Source: Schwartzia succinivorans DSM 10502 (GTDB lineage: Bacteria; Bacillota; Negativicutes; Selenomonadales; Selenomonadaceae). Taken from it: a stretch of 64,000 nucleotides of DNA. Both the position numbers and the translations under genes were made by a program. Under the pieces are notes generated by a model, which did not search any database, was not told where the DNA came from, and saw only the letters and a program-made list of their open reading frames with translations. The DNA lies in contig NZ_FQUG01000005.1 of assembly GCF_900129225.1 (NCBI RefSeq), forward strand, positions 124,001 to 188,000, given 5' to 3'. Numbering within the stretch: position 1 is the stretch's first letter; each line of letters begins with the position of its first letter. This document shows positions 36,942 through 45,346 of the stretch, in pieces.

Positions 36942-38849
36942 TTATTCTATCTGACGTCCTGCGCCCGGACCGTCGTTTGCGACGGAAACACGCGCCTCTG
37001 CGAAGGTCTTCATGTCGTTCAGCATGTGAAGGGCAGCATCAACTATCTTTATGCCGAGGCAGGCTGTACAGCCGCCTGTGATTGTCATGCCAAGCTGCAG
37101 GAGCGCAGGCTGGGTATGAAGAATGTATGGCTTCACTGCCGGGCACAGCACCTCCGCGTAGCGGGCGATTATTTCCGTGGATTCGTCGTCAAGCACTATG
37201 AGGGCATTGTTGTGGGCACCTGCTATTATGGCACCGAGAAGGGCAGATACCTCTGTCTGCAGCTCCTTCGGAGTCTTTTGGAGAAATTCCGAGGCTTCGT
37301 AGCGAAGGCTGCCGTCCTCATTTAAAAGGGATTTTCGAAGCTTTGCGGCCTTTGTACCAACGGCATCATCGGGAGCTGATTCGGTAAGCGCAACCCCAAG
37401 AATCGGGTCCGAAAAGGAAAGGGCCTCTCCGATTTCACGGCCGAAGTCAAAGGCCTCGGTGAGAGGACGGTCTTTCCTGAGGTGTGCAATAGTGACACTT
37501 GCACAGGCGTGACGCGCGAAGGACGAGGTCAGCTTGTTCTGCGCCTCACTGAGCTCTCCGGTGGCAAAACAGAGAAGAGAACGTCCGGTGTCCAGGCCCG
37601 GGCGTTCATCGTCAACAATACCTGCCAGTTCTACGGCGATTTCCTCAAGGAAACCAAGGCTGTAAATCGGCTTTGCAAGGTTGTCTATACGGAGTTTGCA
37701 TGCTTCCATTGCAGGCTTTGAAAGCGTCGGAAAGGTATTGAGGTAGAAGTCAAAGGTTTTGTCCGTGATTGGAAGCGACTTCGGCGGCATTGTTTCGTGA
37801 TAAAATTCCGGGGTATCATCACTGTCCGAGAGGGATTTGTAGGCCATGACGGCAGCATCAAGAAGGTTGACGGCGATAGATGAACCGGTGGCCTCCCCAA
37901 GGCGGAACCGCATGTCCATATAGGGGCTGATTCCCAGCTTTTTGAGCATTGCCTTGTGGGCAGGCTCTGCGGCGAGATGTGAGCCCATGAGATAATGTGG
38001 TGTCAGCGGTGCTAAACTCTGGGCAATGAGCGCGGCTGCGCCCGTGTTAAAGCCGTCGATGACGACAAAGGTGTGATGCGCGGCGGCACCAAGGATGATC
38101 CCTGTGATACAGCCTATTTCAAAGCCGCCTACCTTCATCAGAACATCAAGACCGTCATCGGGGTTCGGTTTGTTTATCTCAAGAGCCTTTCTGACTACCT
38201 CGATTTTAAGCTTCAGCCTTTCGTCGGAGATATTGGTTCCGCGGCCTGTTGCTTCTTCAGGAGTCAGCCCGCAGAAGGCTGCGGCAACACATGCGGATGA
38301 GGTGGTGTTGGCGATTCCCATTTCCCCCGGGAGAAAGCAGCAGGTTCCTTTTTCCGCGCATTCAGTGGCAAGCTCTATACCTGTCTCTATTGACTGTATG
38401 GCCTGTTCCCGTGTCATGGCAGGGCCTGCAGCGCAGTTTTTGGTTCCAAGGGCAATTTTTTTATGAATAAGCCCTGGAAGCTGGTCGGTAGGAGCCGCTA
38501 TGCCGAGGTCAGCAACAAGAAGCTCGGAGCCTGCGAAATTTGACAGGGCGTTTGCAACAGCACCCCGTGAGATAAGATAGTTTTCTGTCATCTGCACGGT
38601 GGTTGACGGTGGATATGCGCTGACCTTCATTTCCGCTACTCCGTGGTCGGCACAGCATATTATTGTTGTCTTTTTTGGAGGCTCGGGATGGTCTGAAAGA
38701 GTGATTCCCGCATATTTCAGGAGCAGCTCCTTGAGACCGCCGAGCCCTGTCTCGTCACCTATGGTGCAGTCAAGCTTTGAACGTATGTGCTCCACCGCTT
38801 CGGCGCTTGGGGGCTGTATTTTTGCTATTGTATCTTCAAGTAATGACAT
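36942..38849 (-). CDS. Tandem CobT-CobT fusion; candidate lower-ligand phosphoribosyltransferase (ArsAB-like)
   Basis: A 635-residue protein, nearly twice the usual CobT length of about 350. Residues 1-345 are a complete CobT domain: ADHGVAEMKVSAYPP (about 68-81), GEMGIANTT (175-183), and the catalytic Glu319 in RLGEATGSS. Residues about 380-615 form a second, diverged CobT domain (LRIDNLAKPIYSLGFLEE and LCPAVKPYIL are family landmarks), where the catalytic Glu is replaced (GGCTACLG, Gly593) and the GEMGI loop is lost. CobT activates the cobamide lower ligand from nicotinate mononucleotide. Paired CobT homologues ArsA and ArsB do this for phenols in Sporomusa and Veillonella. No B12 riboswitch is seen upstream. 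Confidence 0.88.
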   Translation of the reverse strand: MSLLEDTIAKIQPPSAEAVEHIRSKLDCTIGDETGLGGLKELLLKYAGITLSDHPEPPKKTTIICCADHGVAEMKVSAYPPSTTVQMTENYLISRGAVANALSNFAGSELLVADLGIAAPTDQLPGLIHKKIALGTKNCAAGPAMTREQAIQSIETGIELATECAEKGTCCFLPGEMGIANTTSSACVAAAFCGLTPEEATGRGTNISDERLKLKIEVVRKALEINKPNPDDGLDVLMKVGGFEIGCITGIILGAAAHHTFVVIDGFNTGAAALIAQSLAPLTPHYLMGSHLAAEPAHKAMLKKLGISPYMDMRFRLGEATGSSIAVNLLDAAVMAYKSLSDSDDTPEFYHETMPPKSLPITDKTFDFYLNTFPTLSKPAMEACKLRIDNLAKPIYSLGFLEEIAVELAGIVDDERPGLDTGRSLLCFATGELSEAQNKLTSSFARHACASVTIAHLRKDRPLTEAFDFGREIGEALSFSDPILGVALTESAPDDAVGTKAAKLRKSLLNEDGSLRYEASEFLQKTPKELQTEVSALLGAIIAGAHNNALIVLDDESTEIIARYAEVLCPAVKPYILHTQPALLQLGMTITGGCTACLGIKIVDAALHMLNDMKTFAEARVSVANDGPGAGRQIE

Positions 38850-38988
38850 GGATTTCCTCCTGTATGGTTAAAAATCAGGGTACCAATATATTATTATACT
38901 GCGAAAAGGAAAGTATATAAAGAAGCGGCGGGTGTGACGACCGACTTTAAAAAGAAAATATCTCAGGCAAATATTCACGAAAAAATAT

Positions 38989-39018
38989 TTGCACTTGAGG
39001 AATGTTAGATAGTATAAT
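38989..39018 (+). promoter_or_regulatory. Predicted promoter of the GGDEF/EAL gene
   Basis: TTGCAC (38989-38994), an 18-bp spacer and TATAAT (39013-39018) lie 48 bp before the start codon in the 217-bp divergent gap. Confidence 0.6.
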
Positions 39019-39066
39019 TGTACTATATCGATTGATAGTGTTTGTATAAATGAAAAGGAATGTGCT

Positions 39067-40839
39067 ATGAAAGAAAACACATACTGCAGTGATGTGCTTT
39101 TAAATTTTATGAAGCGTGTATCAAAGAAATTTGATACTATCGGAGAAGCTACGAACGTATTTCGAAAGGAGCTTCCTACAGTACTCAAGGGTACGAATAT
39201 CGGACGCATGATTCTCACGGTGGCAATGCCGTCGCCGGGAGCTTTTTTGGTGGGAAAACCTCAGGGAGGTCCGCCGGAGGGGGCGCCACCGCAGCGTCTT
39301 ATTCCCTGTCAGATGATGCAGCGGATACTGCAGCAGCCGCCAACAGTGGAAAGGGTTGTGCTCTACGAGAACGATATAGGGCAGGTCGGAAGCGATTGCA
39401 TAACCAGCTCTTTGTCCTCTGAGGTGGGAGTGGATATGGAGGTCATGGTCTATGCTGATGTAGACCATACCTTTACAGATACCGAGCGCAGCTACGCGCA
39501 GTTTTTGATGCAGATGGTGTTTCACGTCATCGGACGCATGCAGATTATGGGGCTTCTTGAGCTCACCCGTGTGACAGATGCGATAACGGGGATACCGAAT
39601 GCCGTCGGACTCAAAAGCTTTATAGGACGTGTCGTCGCGATGCATGAGCAGGACGGCTACACCTCCGTGTTTTTGAATTTCAAGAACTTTAAATATATCA
39701 ATCAGCGCGTTGGGATGCAGAACGGGAATATTATTCTGCGTTATTTTTCAATGGCTATGCAGCGTATGCTTGAAAGGGACGAGGAAATCATCGCCCGTCT
39801 TGGAGGAGATAATTTCTTTCTTCTCGCCAGGGATGAGCATATTGATGATATAGAGAAGCGTCTGAATAATTTCATGCTGGAATTTGACGACGGGGGCAAT
39901 ACACTCTCCATTCGTCTTGAGGTACGCATGGGAATTTATAAAATCGGGGCGAATGACCAGGTCATAGACATCATGGACTGCGCGAATACTGCAATGGTGC
40001 AGTCGCGTGAGCCTGATAAGCCGCTGCACGTGAGATTCCGTCCGGAGATGAGAAAGCGCGAGGTCGGCAGAAAAGAGCTCAGTGTCGTATTCCCCGGTGC
40101 TCTCAAAAATGAAGAATTTGTTGTATATTACCAGCCTAAGGTAAAGCTTGAGGACAGGAGCCTGTGTGGTGCCGAGGCACTGGTGCGCTGGCAGCGTAAC
40201 GGTATCGTTGTTCCGCCGGAGCAGTTCGTTCCTGTTCTTGAGAGGGACGGCAGTATTCATACCTTGGATTTTTACGTGTTCGAGCGTATATGCCGCGACC
40301 AGGCGGACTGGCGCAGCCGGGGGCTTGAGCCTGTGAAGATTTCTGCTAATTTCTCACGGCAGCATCTTATGGACCATGACTGCGCAAGCCATATCCTGCG
40401 CATAATGGAGAAGTATGATATTCCTGCAGGGCTTGTGGAGATAGAGCTGACAGAGCCTTCCGGCATGGAGGATTTTTCGCGCATGAAGGATTTCGTCGGA
40501 GAGCTGACAAAAAATGGTATTGCCGTGTCCATAGATGATTTCGGCACCGGCTATTCCTCGCTGAATATATTGAAGAATCTCCGAGTGAACGGCATCAAGC
40601 TGGACTGCTCATTTGTAAAGACGATTGAGCAGCCAAGGCCTTCGGATCATATCGTACTGAAAAATGTCATTTCGCTTATAAACGACCTTGGTATGGATGT
40701 TATTGCCGAGGGTGTTGAAACAGAAAATCAGGCAGAGTTTTTGGTTGCGAACGGCTGCGGGATGGCTCAGGGGCATCTTTTCGATAAACCGCTCCCGCAT
40801 GATTTGTTCGAGGAACGGTTGGAAAACAGGAAGGAATAA
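39067..40839 (+). CDS. Cyclic-di-GMP phosphodiesterase with degenerate GGDEF and EAL domains
   Basis: A 590-residue cytoplasmic signalling protein. The N-terminal region (1-170) is of unknown type, followed by a GGDEF domain (about 175-320) and an EAL domain (about 335-580). The GGDEF box reads GGDNF, so diguanylate cyclase activity is unlikely and the domain may be regulatory. The EAL box (GAEALVRW), the ELTE-type motif, DDFGTGYSSL and VIAEGVET are all intact, which supports phosphodiesterase activity. It has no membrane segment and is transcribed alone. Confidence 0.9.
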   Translation: MKENTYCSDVLLNFMKRVSKKFDTIGEATNVFRKELPTVLKGTNIGRMILTVAMPSPGAFLVGKPQGGPPEGAPPQRLIPCQMMQRILQQPPTVERVVLYENDIGQVGSDCITSSLSSEVGVDMEVMVYADVDHTFTDTERSYAQFLMQMVFHVIGRMQIMGLLELTRVTDAITGIPNAVGLKSFIGRVVAMHEQDGYTSVFLNFKNFKYINQRVGMQNGNIILRYFSMAMQRMLERDEEIIARLGGDNFFLLARDEHIDDIEKRLNNFMLEFDDGGNTLSIRLEVRMGIYKIGANDQVIDIMDCANTAMVQSREPDKPLHVRFRPEMRKREVGRKELSVVFPGALKNEEFVVYYQPKVKLEDRSLCGAEALVRWQRNGIVVPPEQFVPVLERDGSIHTLDFYVFERICRDQADWRSRGLEPVKISANFSRQHLMDHDCASHILRIMEKYDIPAGLVEIELTEPSGMEDFSRMKDFVGELTKNGIAVSIDDFGTGYSSLNILKNLRVNGIKLDCSFVKTIEQPRPSDHIVLKNVISLINDLGMDVIAEGVETENQAEFLVANGCGMAQGHLFDKPLPHDLFEERLENRKE

Positions 40840-40937
40840 CCTATCACTGAAATTCATACAGAAATACGAAAAAGCACGCATCCGAAATTGAAACGGAAGC
40901 GTGCTTTTCTTAGTGTGTAAAATGCGGTATAGTCTCT

Positions 40938-42275
40938 TTAGAAGACCCAGTGCATCATGAAGTTCAGTCTTGTGGGAGGAACCTTTTCGTCTACGATGTC
41001 ACGTTTCAGAGGTACTCCGAGAGATACTGAAGCGATAAGGCCTTTGTTTGAATACGTGAGTCCGACACCGGTACTGAGCATTGTGGAATTGTCGCTGTTT
41101 CCCATGGCGGTGCCGTATATGCGTCCACCGTCTACAAATGTAAAGGCAGACAGATGGCGGGATTTTTCGACGGGAACCGAGTATTCTACGCTCGCGGCAA
41201 AGCCTTCATCACCGTGGAGCATGCTTTCCTTGTAGCCGCGGACGCTGTTCATTCCACCGAGATAGAAACGCTCCATTGATGACATCTGGCGGCGGTTTGT
41301 AAGCTGCCCGTCAAAGCGGGCTTTAAGCTTTTGCCCGTGCTCGTAATCCTTTTCGTAAAAGGCATTCAGTTCATATTTGATGTAATGCCGATGCCCGAAG
41401 GAAAGAGTGCTTTCGTTCCCGAGGACAAGGCTGTGCTTGTGGTAGAGCACCGTGCTGTCTGTGTAATGTGTTACTGCTATATAAGGAGACCAGCGGTGAT
41501 ACTGGGTATCAAGCACTGTTTTTCTGAAGAGGCCCATGGCAGGGAAAACCTTACCCATATCAGTACTCATTCGGCCGTAGAAATACTGCAGACCTGCCTC
41601 CGTGCGCAAATCACGGGTGCTCATGACCGGTGTTCTTAGGGTTACGACAGCCGCTTTGGAATGACCGTTGACATCTCTTGCGCGCATGGCTCCGTAGACA
41701 AGGTTGTTCGCAGAAGAAATGAAAACGAAATCTGCGGAGGAACCTTTTTTATCAAGGGGCAGGCAGTATTCGAGCGCGCCGGTGTCAAAGCCCTGGGCGC
41801 GGAACCATTCCATGGTAAGGCGGTCTTTGTTTCCTGAGAGACTGCGGTTCGTGTAGATGACTCCTTCACGCATCATACCTGTGGAATCGCTGAAGCCGGC
41901 GTTGTCAACATGCAGGGTAAATGTTTCGCTTTTTGGAGGCTTTGGCCTGTTTGGCGGCATTGAGCCGGAGGGTGTGCCGCTGTTCACGGAAGCGGAAGGT
42001 GGTTTTGTACCCTCGGGTTTTTGCTGCATGCGGCGCATGGCGCGGTCTTTTCCAATCTGTTCGCGAAGACGTGCAAATTCCAGCATGTAGCGTGTGCGGA
42101 ACAGCTGTATTCCTGAGCGGTCTCCTGCGCCTGTACCGGCAATGGTAAGATCCATGATATATTCAGGAGTAGGCGGCCCTGCCGCGAGGGCGGTATCTGA
42201 TACCCCGCTAAGAAGCATAAAGGCGGCCAGAGCCGCGGGGATTTTTTTCATGTAATATTTTGCTTTTGTTTTCAT
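40938..42275 (-). CDS. TpsB/ShlB-like outer-membrane barrel lacking POTRA domains
   Basis: A 445-residue outer-membrane protein. A signal peptide (1-32, ending ALA) is followed by about 100 residues of charged and proline-rich sequence (for example PPNRPKPPKSE), not a POTRA fold. A ShlB-type barrel follows from about residue 120 (HVDNAGFSDSTGMMREGV) to the final MHWVF. The loop-6 signature YLGGMNSVRGYKES is clear. FhaC/ShlB proteins normally have two POTRA domains that recognise the TPS domain; these are absent here. No TpsA gene is adjacent, so its cargo is unknown. Confidence 0.8.
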   Translation of the reverse strand: MKTKAKYYMKKIPAALAAFMLLSGVSDTALAAGPPTPEYIMDLTIAGTGAGDRSGIQLFRTRYMLEFARLREQIGKDRAMRRMQQKPEGTKPPSASVNSGTPSGSMPPNRPKPPKSETFTLHVDNAGFSDSTGMMREGVIYTNRSLSGNKDRLTMEWFRAQGFDTGALEYCLPLDKKGSSADFVFISSANNLVYGAMRARDVNGHSKAAVVTLRTPVMSTRDLRTEAGLQYFYGRMSTDMGKVFPAMGLFRKTVLDTQYHRWSPYIAVTHYTDSTVLYHKHSLVLGNESTLSFGHRHYIKYELNAFYEKDYEHGQKLKARFDGQLTNRRQMSSMERFYLGGMNSVRGYKESMLHGDEGFAASVEYSVPVEKSRHLSAFTFVDGGRIYGTAMGNSDNSTMLSTGVGLTYSNKGLIASVSLGVPLKRDIVDEKVPPTRLNFMMHWVF

Positions 42276-42470
42276 GAGGATATGCCCCCCTGTGCATGTA
42301 CGATATTCGGGAGCGGGCCCGAATAAAACTGCTGATGCTATTCTTATTCGACAAAATTATATAAAGTCCTGCATGAATCTAAATATGCTTTAATAGAAGT
42401 TAATTTATATATGTTCGTAATAAATGGGATTTCAAATGAATTGTACTGAAAATCAGAAGGAGGGAAACAG

Positions 42471-43304
42471 ATGGATGATAAAATAGTATGCGGACTGTGC
42501 CCGAACGCCTGCAGCCTTTCGGAAGGGCAGACGGGAGCCTGCCGAGGCAGGAAAAGAAGCGGCGGGAAAATCGTTCCTATTAATTACGGGTGCATTACCT
42601 CTGCGGCACTTGACCCGATTGAAAAGAAGCCGCTGAAACACTTTCATCCGGGAAGCTTCATCCTTTCTGTGGGGAGCTTTGGCTGTAATCTTCACTGTCC
42701 CTTCTGCCAGAATTTCGAAATTTCCCAGTCGGGAATGGAGCTTCCTCATCAGCCCGTAACTGCTGAGGCGCTGGCGGAAACGGCAAGGGAGATGGCGGAT
42801 AAACCACCGGGAAATTTGGGCGTAGCGTTCACCTACAACGAACCGCTTATCGGCTATGAGTTTGTGCTTGATACGTCAAAACTTTTGAAAAATCTGGGGC
42901 TTTTTTCTGTGCTGGTGAGCAACGGAATGATTTCGGAGGAATATTGGAGAGCGCTGCTTCCTTATATCGATGCAGCAAATATAGACCTCAAGGGCTGGAG
43001 GCAGGAGTTTTATGACTGGTGCGGAGGAAACCTTGCCACGGTAAAAAGAAATATTGAGCTTGCCGCAGGGAAAATACATTTAGAGGTGACAACACTCATA
43101 ATTCCGGGGAAGAATGACAGCGTGGAGGACATGAAAGAGGAAGCATCGTGGCTTGCATCGCTTTCAACTGAGATACCGCTTCACATAAGCAGGTATTTCC
43201 CACGCTGGAGAAGCGAAATTCCGGAAACACCTGTCGGAAAAATAATGGAGCTGGCGGGCACAGCAGGAGAATATCTTAAATACGTTTACCCGGGGAACTG
43301 CTGA
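42471..43304 (+). CDS. AmrS-like radical SAM protein
   Basis: A 277-residue radical SAM enzyme related to pyruvate-formate-lyase activating enzymes. The N-terminal CGLCPNACSLSEGQTGAC motif is typical of the AmmeMemoRadiSam-system enzyme AmrS, followed by the cluster motif CNLHCPFC (CxxxCxxC). AmrS genes usually adjoin Memo-like and AMMECR1-like genes; none is present here. The substrate is unknown. ATG 42471 follows AAGGAGGG. The gene is divergent from the barrel gene upstream. Confidence 0.82.
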   Translation: MDDKIVCGLCPNACSLSEGQTGACRGRKRSGGKIVPINYGCITSAALDPIEKKPLKHFHPGSFILSVGSFGCNLHCPFCQNFEISQSGMELPHQPVTAEALAETAREMADKPPGNLGVAFTYNEPLIGYEFVLDTSKLLKNLGLFSVLVSNGMISEEYWRALLPYIDAANIDLKGWRQEFYDWCGGNLATVKRNIELAAGKIHLEVTTLIIPGKNDSVEDMKEEASWLASLSTEIPLHISRYFPRWRSEIPETPVGKIMELAGTAGEYLKYVYPGNC

Positions 43305-43388
43305 CTGCACGGAGTGGTGCGTATTGCAAAAGCTTTTGCGCTACTGTAGGATATTTTATGAAATTTTGATTTGAGGAAGGTTTGTACG

Positions 43389-44492
43389 TTGTTATCTTAT
43401 CTGAAGAAAAATCCCGACCTCGCTTTTTCAATGCTTTTCGCTCTGGGAGCGGCTTTCGCGGCGCCGTTTTCTGCGGAGGCAATGATAAAAAGCGTGAATT
43501 TGCCGCTGCTTCTGCTGCTCTTTTGCCTGATGGCAATAGTTGCAGGGCTTCGTGAAAGCGGGGTATTTACCTACGGCTTTGTGCGTCTCATGGAGCGGGG
43601 GCCGTCCAGCCGTATGCTGGCCAGACTTTTTATTTTCTGCTGTTTTTTCAGCTCCATGCTTATTACAAATGATGTGGCGCTGATAATTTTTGTTCCCCTT
43701 GCCATACTTACGCTCACAAAAGCTAAGCTTACGGAGCTTATGGTACCCGTTGTAACAGGGGAGACAATCGCGGCTAATATGGGGAGCATGCTCACTCCCA
43801 TAGGCAATCCTCAGAATCTTTTTATTTACTCTCATTACGGGCTGTCTCTTATGGAATTTGTGAGTGTAACAGGACCTGTGGTTCTTGCCAGCGGAATTAT
43901 CCTTTGGATGTCAACTATTCGGATTGCGGATGAGGAATGTACGGTTGATACTGAGGAACTGCCTGAGCTTCCGAAAAAAAGAATTTGTATTCTTCTTGGA
44001 CTTTTTGTTGTCTGCCTCCTGTACGTTCTCAGGGTGCTTCCCGTTGAGTCACTGGCAGCCGCAGCTGCGGTGTTGTTTTTCCTTGACCGCAGACTTTTGC
44101 TGGCGGTGGATTTTAAACTATTGCTGCTCTTTACATTCCTTTTTCTTGGAGTCGGCTGCCTGGTGCGAGTGCCTGCTCTTGCGGACGCGCCGGCACGGCT
44201 TCTTTCGGGACATGAGTTTTATGCGTCGCTTTTATTGAGCCAGATTGTCAGCAACGTACCGACTACGGTAATGCTGGCGCCATATACAGAGGCGGCGGAT
44301 GAACTGCTTCTCGGTGTCAATATAGGCGGTCTGGGAACCATCATAGCATCAATGGCCAGCGTTATATCCTTCAAGGCGTATCTTGATACACGTCCCGACC
44401 GCATGAAGGCATATCTTGTTTTCTTCACGGCTGCAAATCTCCTGCTGCTGGCTGTGCTGCTTTTGGGCGTATGGATTTTGGGATGGATTTGA
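43389..44492 (+). CDS. Ion transporter-superfamily (ArsB/CitM/SLC13-like) membrane protein
   Basis: A 367-residue membrane protein with about ten hydrophobic segments. Two half-repeats each carry a re-entrant-type motif: ITNDVALIIFVPLAI and VSNVPTTVMLAPYT, plus MGSMLTPIGNPQNLFIY. This pattern belongs to the ion transporter superfamily (citrate, arsenite, Na+/H+ NhaD-type). The substrate cannot be told. The best start is TTG 43389, 8 bp after AGGAAGG; an in-frame TTG at 43371 lies before this ribosome site. Confidence 0.85.
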   Translation: MLSYLKKNPDLAFSMLFALGAAFAAPFSAEAMIKSVNLPLLLLLFCLMAIVAGLRESGVFTYGFVRLMERGPSSRMLARLFIFCCFFSSMLITNDVALIIFVPLAILTLTKAKLTELMVPVVTGETIAANMGSMLTPIGNPQNLFIYSHYGLSLMEFVSVTGPVVLASGIILWMSTIRIADEECTVDTEELPELPKKRICILLGLFVVCLLYVLRVLPVESLAAAAAVLFFLDRRLLLAVDFKLLLLFTFLFLGVGCLVRVPALADAPARLLSGHEFYASLLLSQIVSNVPTTVMLAPYTEAADELLLGVNIGGLGTIIASMASVISFKAYLDTRPDRMKAYLVFFTAANLLLLAVLLLGVWILGWI

Positions 44493-44549
44493 ATTTAGTG
44501 TGTTTTCATGGTGTGATTTCGTTGGGCAGATGGAGGGAAATTGGGTAAT

Positions 44550-44690
44550 ATGAGCGAAGAAAAATTTCTGAATATAAGGTTTAAGGGATTTACTGATAGT
44601 TGGGCAGCGTAAGTGTGAGGATCTTAAAGAGGTCAGGAAATTTATGCTTAAGAATATGTTTCCCTGGGGTTGGAATAAAGCAACGTACCG
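44550..44690 (+). pseudogene. Remnant of a type I restriction specificity gene (hsdS)
   Basis: ATG 44550 opens the frame MSEEKFLNIRFKGFTDSWAA, then a stop at 44610-44612. One base out of frame it continues KCEDLKEVRKFMLKNMFP. HsdS proteins have IRFKGFTDxWExRK at the start of a target domain and LLQxMFP-type sequence at the end of the central or C-terminal helix. Having both within 140 bp, with a frameshift, points to a collapsed hsdS relic. No hsdM or hsdR is nearby. Confidence 0.5.
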
Positions 44691-44696
44691 CTCTCA

Positions 44697-44756
44697 GACG
44701 GGGCTTTGCCCCTTCTGCTTTCCCCACAAGGGAGCCTTGCTCCCTTGACCCTTGCT
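44697..44756 (-). repeat. Structured GC-rich repeat, family A copy 2
   Basis: GACGGGGCTTTGCCCCTTC, then CTTTCCCCACAAGGG and CCCTTGACCCTTGCT. This is the reverse complement of 16604-16663 with scattered changes, many of them in loops or compensating within hairpins. Confidence 0.75.
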
Positions 44757-44964
44757 TAACCGCTCCTTACGTCGCTCGGGGAATCCGCGGCGATACTCCC
44801 GTGACAAACCACACACTCCGTTGCCCGCGTCGTAACGCTAGTACTAAAGCCAATTAGTGCCAGCTTTTTGCATAGAAACATACCTGACATTATTCATCTC
44901 TATTCATTAGCTAGTCGCTAATTGGCTCGGGCACGACAGTAGATTCGCGGGCTGACGTGCATAA

Positions 44965-45010
44965 GAGCCTCCCTCCTTGAGGGAGGTGGCGCGTAGCGCC
45001 GGAGGGAGAG
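44965..45010 (+). repeat. Structured palindromic repeat, family B copy
   Basis: Hairpin CCTCCCTC-CTT-GAGGGAGG (44968-44986), then T, hairpin GGCGC-GTA-GCGCC (44988-45000), then GGAGGGAG closing with the left arm. It has the same order of parts as 36873-36936 (inverted) and 62878-63017. Confidence 0.8.
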
Positions 45011-45064
45011 AAGAATCACGCCGCGGGAAAAGCAAAAAAGCGAAGCGTTAAAAAGGAGGGTGTC

Positions 45065-45117
45065 CGGCGGGAACGCAGTTCCTGCGGTGGGGAAGAGCGA
45101 AGGGGCAAAGCCCCGTC
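45065..45117 (+). repeat. Structured GC-rich repeat, family A copy 3
   Basis: GGCGGGAACGCAGTTCCTG, then CGGTGGGGAAGAGCGAAGG and GGCAAAGCCCCGTC. It is in the same orientation as copy 1 (16604-16663) and shares the GTGGGGAAG core and the GGGGC...GCCCC hairpin. Confidence 0.7.
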
Positions 45118-45220
45118 GCATACAATGAAACGTTTAAAATTCATTCACTCCCAACGCGACATAATGCCAAATCTGCACGATTGAAAAAGCCACGTCAGAC
45201 AACACGGTAATAACCCACCC

Positions 45221-45246
45221 AAAAAGAACGTTCAAATGTTCTTTTT
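45221..45246 (+). terminator. Hairpin with T-run upstream of ilvB
   Basis: AAAAAGAAC (45221-45229) pairs perfectly with GTTCTTTTT (45238-45246). It is symmetric, and could end minus-strand or plus-strand read-through from the repeat region. It lies upstream of the predicted ilvB promoter, so it is probably not an attenuator. Confidence 0.6.
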
Positions 45247-45275
45247 GAGTGTACAAGTATTGTAAAGCGTATAAT
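45245..45275 (+). promoter_or_regulatory. Predicted promoter of ilvBN
   Basis: A consensus -10 box TATAAT (45270-45275) lies 71 bp before the start, with TTGAGT (45245-45250) as a weak -35 at 19 bp. A short AGAAGC/GCTTCT hairpin (45308-45323) precedes the ribosome site. Confidence 0.45.
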
Positions 45276-45346
45276 AAACTGCTAAAATAAACAGAAATAC
45301 TTTTAAGAGAAGCAGGGGCTTCTTATGCTGTTGGGGGGCATTCGTT

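Larger units (their letters stand above)
44493..45346 (+). other. Repeat-rich intergenic region of about 850 bp
   Basis: No intact gene is seen. In order it holds the hsdS remnant (44550-44690), a family A repeat (44697-44756), an inverted pair AGCCAATTAG / CTAATTGGCT (about 44850 and 44922), a family B structured repeat (44965-45010), a second family A repeat (45065-45117), a terminator-like hairpin (45221-45246) and the ilvB promoter. It looks like a recombination scar. Confidence 0.7.

Noticed and set aside
38850-39066. Possible cobalamin riboswitch before the CobT fusion gene
   Set aside because: The gap is only 217 bp, shows no B12-box-like sequence, and is A/T-rich with a promoter for the divergent gene.
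44600-45121. Two frames of 85 and 67 codons in the ilvB upstream region
   Set aside because: Both are read from family A and B repeats and the hsdS relic. Neither has a good ribosome site.
45130-45346. T-box or leader-peptide attenuator for ilvB
   Set aside because: No T-box core and no run of Leu/Val/Ile codons is seen. The hairpin with a T-run lies upstream of the predicted promoter.
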